Positions 8,140 through 16,148 of a stretch of 16,148 nt of DNA are shown in pieces (the first letter of the stretch is position 1; the number at the start of each line of letters is the position of its first letter). The notes under the pieces are model-generated. The model was not told where the DNA came from. It saw only the letters and a list, made by a program, of their open reading frames with translations, and did not search any database. A program made the position numbers and the translations under genes. Source of the DNA: Bolinopsis microptera (lineage: Eukaryota; Ctenophora; Tentaculata; Lobata; Bolinopsidae); NCBI RefSeq assembly GCF_026151205.1, contig NW_026971939.1, forward strand, positions 1-16,148. Direction: 5' to 3'.

Positions 8140-9030
8140 TAAAATGGGGGGGAGAGGAAGGGTATGAGGGGAACCCCCAAAGATAAAAAAAAATTCCCCG
8201 TCCCCATTCCTAAATTTTAAAAAAAATTTTTTTTACGTTTAAATAAATGCGGTAAATTAACCGGTTTTTTGGTAAACCGGGGTAAAAAAAACCCCCCAAA
8301 AAAAAAAAATGCTCCAAAAGAAAAGGGGTCTGCAAATTAAAAAAAATTTTTTAAATTTTTTTTAAAGAATTTTTTAAATCCCCCCGGCATTTTAAAAGTT
8401 TTTTGGAATCGTTAAACGCCAGTAAAAAAAAAACATTTTTAAAAAAAAAATTTGTCCTTCCCGCAAAGCTAAAAAACTGGGGCCAAATTCTTTTTTAAAT
8501 TTTTTTTTTCATCCCCACGGGGCAATTGGTTTCCAGTTTGTTAAGCCCGGGGTAGGGCAATCAAAAAAAAAACCGTCCCCCCAACTGCCCCCCTTTCCAA
8601 AAAAACTTCAATATTATAAAACCCCCCCCCCCAAAAAAAAAAACCTCCTGGAAAAGGTTTTGTCAGCGGATCTTGATTGTTTAGCTCCCCTAAACCCCCA
8701 AGTGATCAGGTTCAAAATATGTTTAAAGTGGGGTTTTTTGCAACATTAAAACTAAATCAACCCAAAACCATCTGAGTCTTGGGCCCTTTGCAGTCGGGTG
8801 TTTATTGCTTTTTTTTCTTTTGTTGGGGTTCATAAAAATAACTGAAAGCTTCCTAAATAACTAAATAAATTAAAATCGTTTTGATATTGAACATATGGAA
8901 CGGATTTCCGAAACTCATGAATTAGAACGAATTTTTATCAAAAAAGGGACTAAAAACAGAGTTTTTGCATTTTGCTTCCATTTTAAATTATTTTTCAAAA
9001 ATAATTGAATTTTTTTTTTTTTTTTTAAAA
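8140..9030. other. Mixed-quality stretch, no gene
   Basis: From about 8140 to 8660 the sequence is dominated by A, T, C and G runs like the blocks elsewhere. From 8660 to 9030 it is more ordinary AT-rich DNA, ending in a run of 16 T (9011-9026). No open frame or RNA gene can be supported. Confidence 0.6.
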
Positions 9031-9041
9031 ATATTGACGGA

Positions 9042-9455
9042 TTAATAAAGAGTATGTGAGGGTTTTAACAATGAGTAAGCTGTGGGGTTGATCAACACAG
9101 CGAAGCCTCGGCGAAGAAAAGTGTGGGCATAGTGCCTTAACCGTTTTTTGCTGGCCTTAGGAACGATTCCCTTCGGGCTTTCTTGTAAGCTCTTTACTTG
9201 AAAAAGGTTTCCCGGTTTTAACATTGTAATGCAGGTAATGCCGAAGAAAAAAATAACAAAGGTGGTCGACTCAATTCGATGGCCTTGTTTTGCGTCGCAA
9301 CGAATCCCCTCATAAAGATAAGAAGATAAGATAAAAAGGTAAAAGCCGGGGAAAAATATATTGATTTTTATATTTACAAATAAAAATTGGTTTAATAATT
9401 TCCGCTCCCACCTTTTGCAAATGGAAAACAGAAAAATAGAAGTTTTCGCTTCCAT
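9042..9455 (-). other. Unassigned open frame, 137 codons
   Basis: The frame has a true ATG (9453-9455, read on minus) and a TAA stop, and lies in a cleaner island. The product would begin MEAKTSIFLFSICKRW, have a hydrophobic aromatic-rich section near residues 33-46 and another near 66-80, and a basic C-terminal half with many Lys, Arg and His. I do not recognise a family. It is the longest ATG-started frame outside the artefact blocks, but flanking sequence is of doubtful quality and AT-rich DNA can hold such a frame by chance. It could also be part of an unrecognised repeat. Confidence 0.15.
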
Positions 9456-9830
9456 TTTTCTAAAGGGCTGTATAATCGAATTTAATTACATTTTACAAGG
9501 GCAAGGTGGGCCCTTATGAATGGTGAAGGTGACAAAAAAATTCTTGTGGAACCCCTTCAAAAAAGTTCGACACATAAAAGTTTAAAAATCAAATGTCCCG
9601 TCGTCGAAAATCCTTTCGTCCAGTATCAAACTGCCAAGTTTTATTACCGTTTTTTTTTGAGCTTATTTAAATCTCCTGAAGCTTTTGATCCAAAATATCC
9701 GAAATTTTAAGTCCCATTTTTGGGAAATATACTTTTTTGTCAAAATGTAATGTTTAAATTTCTTATTAAATAGCAAAAATAAGCTTATTGAATTCTTCCT
9801 CCCATAAAAAATTGTGATACGAAACTGTAA
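9456..9830. other. Clean island with a 64-codon open frame, no recognised gene
   Basis: An ATG-started plus-strand frame runs from 9516 to 9710 (begins MNGEGDKKILVEPLQKSS). Codon usage and residue variety look natural, but it is short, has no recognised domain, and its last third turns Phe/Tyr-rich as T runs increase. I treat it as chance or as a fragment. Confidence 0.3.
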
Positions 9831-12110
9831 AACCTGCTTGGGGCCCCCTCAACAAAAAATTGCGTCCCCCAAATTTTTAAATAAGGAGCCAAAAAATTTA
9901 CTGTTTTCTTTTTTGTAAAAAAAAATTCTGTAAAATTTTTGTTCGTAAAACCTTTTGGGATGAAAATTGATTTTGTTTTTTTTTTGCATTTTCTAAATTA
10001 GGGGGGGTTTGCTCCCTTTTTCTTTTGTCTAAAATGGAATTCGGGTGGGAAATTTTTTTAAAATTTTGTATTTTTTTGTTTTTTTTTTTTCTAATTTCCC
10101 ACGGATATATAAACTTTCCCTTTACTTTTTTTATTACACAAAATTGGTTTTCCCCCCAAATTCCCCATTATTTTCCGCACTTTGTGTTTTTTTTGATCTC
10201 ACAAAAATTTAATCCCCCTTCTGGAACAAACACTAAAAAACCCAGGGGCCCCCCCCTGGGAAAAAAAAAAACTTGGGGGGGGAAAAATGTTTTTGAGCCT
10301 TCCCGAAAAACTATACTTTCCCCATTCCCAAAAACCTGGGTCGGGGGGGTTTTTCATTTCCTCTTTTTTTTGTTCCCCGGGGGGGGGGGCCCCCCAAAAA
10401 ACCCCCCTTTAATTCCAGTTTTTTAATTTGGGGGGGTAAAGGACAGAGGGCCCCCCTTTCTTTTCCTCTTTGTCCCCTAAAATGCCCCGTAATTATTAAT
10501 CACCCCACTTGTTTTTTTTTTTAAACAAATTTCTTTATCTCCCTTTTTTAAATTTGGGACATTTTAACCGTTTTTTCATAAAAAGACCCATAGTTTTTTT
10601 AGAGTTTTAAAGGAAAAAAATTTTCCTTTTTTTTCTTTGCCCCGCCCCCCAAAATATAAATAACATTTTTTTTTTTCAAAAAATTAAAATTTCCCCCTAA
10701 ATTTTCAGGGGTGCTTAAAACCCTTTGGGGGTGTAATTTTTGAAAAAACCTACCCCTTCCCTTTCGGAGGGGCCCCCCCTTGGGGGCAACCCCCAAAAAT
10801 TTTTTTTATTTTTTCCCCTACATTTTCGAAAGTACATTGTTTTTGCATTAATGTTACATTTTGGGTTGCTTTCCCCAGGTAAATTTAAAAAATTGTCCCT
10901 CTGACCCCCTAAAAAATTTTTCTGTTTTGTAAGAAAAACCCCAATATAAAAGGTCCCAAAATTAAAAGGGGGCAATAAAGTTTTCATTTCTAAGTTTTTC
11001 TTTTTACCAGGTAAAAACCCCTTAAAAAAAAATCAAAAAAATCTGCCAGAGCCCTTGGGTCATTAATTTAAAATTTAAATTAAAATTTTTTTAATTTTTT
11101 CCCGGTAAACCACAAAAACCCCTTTTTTTGGGGGTTCAAAGGGTTTTCCAAAACCCCAAGGGGTTATGAACCCCTTCTACAAAGATAAAAAAAACGCTTA
11201 CATTACATTTTTCCTGCTTTTTTTTTTTCCGGCCCGGGTATATGTTCGTTCCCCCGGTTATTTAAGAATAAAAAATTTTTTTTTTTTCCCCCCCTTTCTA
11301 AATTTTGGAAAAAGAACTTTTAAATCCTGGCCCTTCAGTCCCTCATGGAATCCCTTTTTAAAAACCCGTTTTTTTTCCCGTGGGGTTTTAAAAAAAAATT
11401 CCGATTTAAATTTTTTTTTTCCCCAAATGCCCCCCCGTTTTTAAACCCCCACTTTTTTTAAAAAAACCTGGTAAATCAATTCACCCCTCCTTAGGTAACT
11501 TCCAAAATCCCGGAATCCTTGGAAAAAGATAGAGAAAAACCAAAAAAAACCCCTCCAGTTTTTTTTAAACTGGGGCTTTGGCCCTGCCCCTTCATCAAAC
11601 AGCGCCCTCCACGGGGGTTAGTTTTTGGGGGGGTTTTCCCCCATGGGTCCTGCCTTCCCCCGTCTTTGGGGAAGCTCTACAAAAGCGCAGGGGGAAAAAG
11701 GGGGCCCCCGAAAAACTCTTTATCTCGGAGAAAAAAAGGGGAGCCTGTTTTTCCATCCCCTCAGGGAAAAACCCACCCCAATTTTCATCAGGGAGGGTGC
11801 TCTTTTTCCCCCTGGCCCAAAACTCCCCTCAAGGCTTCCCCCCGGTTCGGACATCCAAAATTTCCCCTTTTCTGTCCCCCCTTCCTGGGGCGGGGACCCT
11901 CAACCCCCTTTTTAACGTAAAAAAAGGGAGCACCCCCCAAACCCCGGAAAAAATGATCCCCAAACTACTTTCAGGAGCCCCCAGGAGATACGTCCCCCCT
12001 CCCCGAAGCCCCCGGTGAAGCCCCCGAAAAAAAACAAGGAGTTTGGAAAAATGGGGGCTAACGAAACTGGGGGGTACCATAATCAAGTCTGGTTTTCCCT
12101 TTGAGGATTC
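9830..12110. other. Homopolymer-expanded block, GC-richer near its end
   Basis: Run-dominated sequence like 3650-5940. Some stretches (10025-10250, 10810-11010, 11160-11260) keep more varied bases, suggesting real DNA underneath with inflated runs. From about 11510 to 12100 the block becomes much richer in G and C, and all three plus frames stay open together (11519-11920, 11578-12018, 11625-11915). Simultaneous opening in three frames points to stop-poor composition rather than to a gene. Confidence 0.65.
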
Positions 12111-12900
12111 CGAGCATCTTTAGAAAAACGCAAAACTCAAACCCCATGCAAAAAGGTAAATGGATCAATTAACCAATTTTTGCCCATTGGTTTTGGGGAG
12201 CGTTGGGGATAATCCTTTGAAAAATGACATTTTTCCCCAAATTTGAAAACTTTTTTTTTTTTCAAAGTAGAGTAAAAAAAAACACTGGACTTCAGGTCGT
12301 TGACCAAATTAAAAAGCTTGAATCTATCTTTTTGAAAAGTTTTCCCCCGATTGGGAAAATTTTTGTTTTAATTTTTTTTAGCTTTCCAGATTTTTAAAAA
12401 AAATTTCCCCTAAAAAAATTTAAGAAAAGCATTATCTTAATAAATAAAAAAATTTTATGATTTTTTATTTTTTTAAGGGAAAAAAAAAGGGCCTTTTTTT
12501 TTTTTAGTTTTTGAAAAGGTAAAAACCTTAGAGGGAAAAAACCCACGAAAAAAACTCTCCCCTTTGAGTTTTTTTGGGGATTTTTTTTTCGTAAAAAAAA
12601 AGGTTTCAAGTATTAAAATTCCATTGCATTACATTAGCACCTTAAAAGGGCTGCAGTAAACTTTAATTTGTCCTAAAAATTAAAGAAAAGTTAAATTTTC
12701 TTAAAACCCCCAATACGATTTAAAAAAAATTTGGTTTTATGAACTTAGTGGAAAATCGTTTTTAGATTTAAGTTTAAGGTTTTTGAAGTTTCTGCAAGAC
12801 CCCCTTTTAAAAATAATGTGGGCTTGAACACTTGATTTTTAAAAAATATTTTTTTTTATTGTTTTTTCCCAGATTTTTTCATAGCAAATTGTCCCATTTT
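12110..12900. other. Mixed and homopolymer-expanded sequence, no gene
   Basis: About 12110-12230 is ordinary, and about 12230-12900 is again dominated by A and T runs with scattered varied words. The minus-strand open frame 12394-12609 is Lys/Phe-rich and explained by this composition. Confidence 0.6.
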
Positions 12901-13436
12901 AATTTCTTTGATAGCTCTTTGCCTCCCTGGTTTTCTTATTCCTTTTTATTTAAACAATTTTCAAATTTTAAATTTCGTTACATTCCCATCACATTTTCAT
13001 AAATTTGCCATAAAACATCTGAGTGGGAAAATAAAAGAAAATTTCAGTATAATGATTGATTGGAATGTTGATTACATCTACCCAGATATTTGTATTGGAC
13101 AGATATTTTGGGTTGACAGAAATTGGTCTGTTTTTTACCAATAAACCAACCCGGCCCCTCATCTTATAAAAATTATTCATTTTCTTAAAGTATGCAGCTT
13201 GGCTTGGGCGTAGTATTTTCGCAGTTAAGTTTTAATTTTGTCAAAACTATAAAGGCACAAGTTTTAGTGGAAGACCCCAAAGGACATGGCAAACCCCCAT
13301 TGTAATGCGGGACCCTTTTATGACGAGGTGTTTTAAACTGTAATTGCAATCAACTATTGCAAATTTGGTTTGTTTGCCGTCGTTTTATTTCTTGAGCTCG
13401 GACTAAATTTCTGATGCTTTTTTAGCCTTTCAATGA

Positions 13437-13838
13437 TATTCGGAACGTATAATCCAGAGTTTCAGTATCTTAAGTGTGCGAAGCTTTTACAAAGTGGTTT
13501 CAAGTTGTTTTACACCACTTCTCAAACACAAATTTGATCATAGCTTCGCTTCTTCCCTATGCGAAATTGATTTTGTTTTTAAACATCATTTCAAGTTTGT
13601 TTTGTTTAATTATTTTAAGATACCAAGGTGTAAGATTATAGAGGTGTTTAAAAAATCAAATATGGTAAGAGATTTAAGTGGTAAGTTAAATCCTTGTATC
13701 AATTATCCTAAAATATTTGATAAGGACTTAAAATTGTTTGTTTTTGTTACATATCAGAGTTCAGAAATATCAATTAATGTGATTTACCGACCCAAATCGC
13801 CGAATGTTAAATTGCATCGGAATTTGTTTATTTTTTAA
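13437..13838 (+). other. Unassigned open stretch, 133 codons stop to stop
   Basis: The frame is open from just after TGA (13434-13436) to TAA at 13836-13838. The first in-frame ATG is at 13662, giving a 58-residue product beginning MVRDLSGKLNPCINYPKIF. The translation has varied residues and no low-complexity bias, which sets it apart from the artefact frames. No motif is recognised. It could be an exon fragment, an old repeat-derived piece, or chance; AT-rich sequence makes a run this long somewhat unlikely but not rare. Confidence 0.15.
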
Positions 13839-14157
13839 AATGTTAAATTAATTCTGATCGATATTTTTTTCCGAAAAATAATAATTAAATTTCACTAAAT
13901 CAAATTCCCCATTTTTCATTTCCCCCGTGTTTTCATTCGATGAAATAAAAAACTAACTTTACATGACTATTGACCCATACAAAGACTGCCGGATAGTTTT
14001 AATCTTATTTTCACAACTAGACTGTTTGATAAAGCATATTGATTATTGTCACACCTCTCCTGACCTTAAATTTTGGTAATCTCTTGATGAGAGCGGACGT
14101 AAATGAGTCTTGGTTGATTAAAAAGTTGATTGAAAAGATCTATTCATGACTAATTAC

Positions 14158-14182
14158 ATATTTGGTATATATAACCAAATAT
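14158..14182. repeat. Perfect hairpin, 9-bp arms and 7-base loop
   Basis: ATATTTGGT (14158-14166) and ACCAAATAT (14174-14182) are exact reverse complements around ATATATA. An AT-only stretch with two ATAATAAGCT copies follows. No terminator function is implied; AT-rich palindromes like this are common in animal intergenic DNA. Confidence 0.6.
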
Positions 14183-14302
14183 TAATATAATAATAAGCTT
14201 ATAATATATTATATATAATAAGCTATGAATTTCCCTCTGAAGCCTCCAATACCACTAGGTTTAAACTTTTCAAGGAATCTTCCACTGCCTGTAACAACCG
14301 AC

Positions 14303-14336
14303 TTTCCAAGAATCTTTGTTTTCCAAGAATCATTGT
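14303..14336. repeat. Tandem repeat, two 17-bp units
   Basis: TTTCCAAGAATCTTTGT (14303-14319) is followed directly by TTTCCAAGAATCATTGT (14320-14336), differing at one base. A weaker relative (TTTTCAAGGAATCTT) lies about 35 bases upstream, suggesting a small decayed satellite-like cluster. Confidence 0.65.
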
Positions 14337-14689
14337 TGATAAAAAGGATCAGGTTACAGAATACAAATGAATTGCAATCAAGATATCAAAATAGATAAGA
14401 GATGTAGCCTGTTTACCTGTTAATAGCAAGGTTTGCTATAGAAGATACTAAATAACTGTTACATTAATTCCGTTATTTTATATAGCAAATGATACTACTT
14501 TACCAGAGCACAAAATGCCTTTATATTAATTGCCCACGAAAATTTAAAACCACATGCTTACCAACTCACCAGTCACCAATTTTACACGATTAACGATACG
14601 ATTGAAAAATGGGAGCAGCTGCTTTTTTCCACCAAATTTGAATCCAGTTTTTGGACAGCCTTGGGTATTTTCATAATGAAGCATTTTTC

Positions 14690-16148
14690 CCCTCCAGTAA
14701 AAAAAGATTCGGGGGGTTTTCCCCCAAATTTTTTTTAGTTAAAACAAAAAACAAATTTTTAAATTTTTTATTGGCCAATCCCAAAATGGGGAAAACCCCA
14801 AAAATTTTTCCTCAAAAAAAATTACGAAAAAAAATTTTAACCTCATACATCACCCCCTAGGGGGGTTTGTTTTAGGGGCATATTTTTTCGATTATTTTGG
14901 GGTAAAGGGTTTTCAAACTTTTTCTTTTCACTTTTGGGTTTTTTTCTTATTTTTGGCTTTTTTATGTGTTTTTTTCCCGAGTTTGATTTTTCCTCCCCCG
15001 AAAAAGCCGCCCAAAAAAAAAACGGGGTATTAATTTTTACGGGGGGAAAAAAAAAAAGCCCCCCTCTTTGGGCCTAATTTGACTGAAAAACCCCTGGCTC
15101 AATTTTAAAAAATTCCCCAAAATTGGGGGGGACGAAAACCCCAGCCTGGGAAAATAAGTTAAAATTTTAAAAATTTTGTATTTCTTTTTTTCTATTTTTT
15201 TTTTACTTTAAAAACCCCGGGGTGGGGGACAGCATCCGTTGAAAATGTTCCGCGGGGGAAAGAAAAATTTCCTTTTTTTTGGTTTTGTTCCCCCCCGGGG
15301 GGGGACACCGTTGTAAAAAAAAATATGAAAAAAACGTAAAAAGAAAATAAAAAAACTTGCTCTTATTTTTAAAATTCAAACGGTCCCCCGCACCGGGGGG
15401 AAAAAGAATCCCAATTTTAAACTTCAGAAAACCCCATCCCCGTTCCCCCCAGTTTACATAACTCAAAATAACTGTGGGAAAAGGGTTTTTTTTGTTTTAC
15501 AAGCCCTTTTTATTCGTCCAGCTTTAATCGATAAAAAAGCCTTTTTTGGGGAAAATTTAAAGTTTTTTTCGGCAGAAAAAAAAAAGTTTTAAAAAAGTGG
15601 AAAGAATTTTTTTTTTTTAACCCCCCTTTTAATTCTGCACCCAAAAAAAAAGAACACAGTTTTTTTTAATTTATACATTTTTTTTAAATCGCGAAAAAAG
15701 GTGTTAAAAAAAAACTGGGAAAACCCCGCCCCTTTTTCCCGTTTTAAAAAAGCGCCTTTTTTTAGAAGTTTTTTGAAAAAAACCCGTTTTTTCCTATTTA
15801 AAATTTTACGAAAATTTGGGTTTTTGGCGGTGGTCACGGAAAAAACCTTGTTTGGCATTTCCCCGGTTTTATAAAAATAAAATAGAAAACAAATCCCCCC
15901 CATGGAAAAATTCCTGTCCCCGCTTTTAAAATTTTACTTTTTTTGGGGCAAAAAAAAAGCAAAATTTTTGATGCATTTTAAAAAACCCAAAAAAAAAAAA
16001 ATTTAAAATCTATTAAAGGTTTTAATAAATTTTGGGCCGAGCAAACAAACATTTTGTGGGGTGGACCCAAAAAAAAAGCCCAAAAAAATTTTTCTGAAAT
16101 TTTTGGGGGGTCAATTTTTTAAAAACGTTAATTTAAAAAAAGGGCGGC
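14690..16148. other. Homopolymer-expanded low-quality block to window end
   Basis: The change from ordinary to run-dominated sequence begins near 14690 and lasts to the end. Open frames here (14651-14860 plus, 15203-15466 minus, 15589-15903 minus) are rich in Lys, Phe, Pro and Gly and are explained by the composition. No gene, RNA or repeat can be supported. Confidence 0.7.

Larger units (their letters stand above)
5940..8140. other. Normal-complexity intergenic or intronic DNA
   Basis: The sequence has ordinary dinucleotide variety and many stops in all frames. It holds a 17-bp imperfect inverted repeat (6341-6527), a GT-rich stretch near 6246-6262, a short (AGT)n run at 7635-7650, a GTCCCC/GGGGAC hairpin (7517-7538), and a strong splice-donor-like site at 7594-7602. 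I recognise no gene. A 68-codon ATG frame at 6762-6968 (plus) is open; it is hydrophobic with several Trp residues, matches no family I know, and is short enough to be chance. Confidence 0.6.
12900..14690. other. Clean AT-rich island without recognised gene
   Basis: Natural-looking AT-rich DNA. It contains nested inverted repeats at 13478-13549, a perfect 9-bp-arm hairpin at 14158-14182, a pair of ATAATAAGCT direct repeats (14190-14199, 14215-14224), and a 17-bp tandem repeat at 14303-14336. Short open frames at 12908-13144 (plus) and 13437-13838 (plus) match no family I know. Confidence 0.6.

Noticed and set aside
10025-12086. Open frames at 10025-10426, 11166-11444, 11519-11920, 11578-12018 (plus) and 10599-10987, 11829-12086 (minus)
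   Set aside because: They have the same composition effect; overlapping frames are open together, and Phe-, Pro- and Gly-rich stretches follow T, C and G runs exactly.
13478-13549. tRNA-like 72-base span with complementary ends
   Set aside because: The end pairing and length suggest an acceptor stem, but no T-arm stem, no proper anticodon loop and no GGTTCGA-type loop can be fitted.
1-16148. A prokaryotic defence, CRISPR, phage or biosynthetic system
   Set aside because: No operon-like gene spacing, ribosome binding sites, CRISPR repeats or intact enzymes are present; the only recognisable protein is a eukaryotic retroelement relic.

Overview
This window looks like nuclear DNA of an animal, most likely an aquatic invertebrate; that placement is an inference and is weak. 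The reasons are AT-rich, gene-poor sequence with many stops in all frames, no bacterial-style operons or ribosome binding sites, and one clearly recognisable eukaryotic retroelement, a Penelope-like element (PLE) of the type that carries a GIY-YIG endonuclease. No intact protein-coding gene, tRNA, rRNA, CRISPR array or prokaryotic system is visible.

Layout. (1) About 360-3540, plus strand: a decayed, nearly full-length PLE. Read across several frames it gives, in order, a leucine/lysine-rich N-terminal part, a very basic block, the conserved pre-RT segment, reverse transcriptase motifs, the PLE C-terminal thumb-like region, a Cys-x2-Cys-x2-Cys linker motif, a GIY-YIG endonuclease and the usual C-terminal tail. 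A stop lies at 3192-3194 and an AATAAA at 3512-3517. Stops and frame changes interrupt every part, so it is a pseudogene, although some indels could be sequencing errors. (2) About 3650-5940: sequence made almost wholly of short homopolymer runs, probably a base-calling or consensus artefact. (3) About 5940-8140: normal-complexity intergenic or intronic DNA with a 187-bp inverted repeat and one candidate mini-exon. (4) About 8140-9030: mixed quality. (5) About 9030-9830: a fairly clean island with unassigned open frames. (6) About 9830-12900: mostly homopolymer-expanded sequence, including a GC-richer part at 11510-12100. (7) About 12900-14690: a clean AT-rich island with small repeats, hairpins and one unassigned open frame. 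(8) About 14690-16148: homopolymer-expanded sequence again.

Functionally, the only system that can be reconstructed is the PLE: a reverse transcriptase fused to a GIY-YIG nuclease, which in intact relatives nicks the target DNA and copies the element RNA into it. I found no convincing undescribed system. The main discoveries are the PLE relic, its possible 3' ribozyme or pseudo-LTR remnant, and the quality pattern, which warns against trusting most open frames here.
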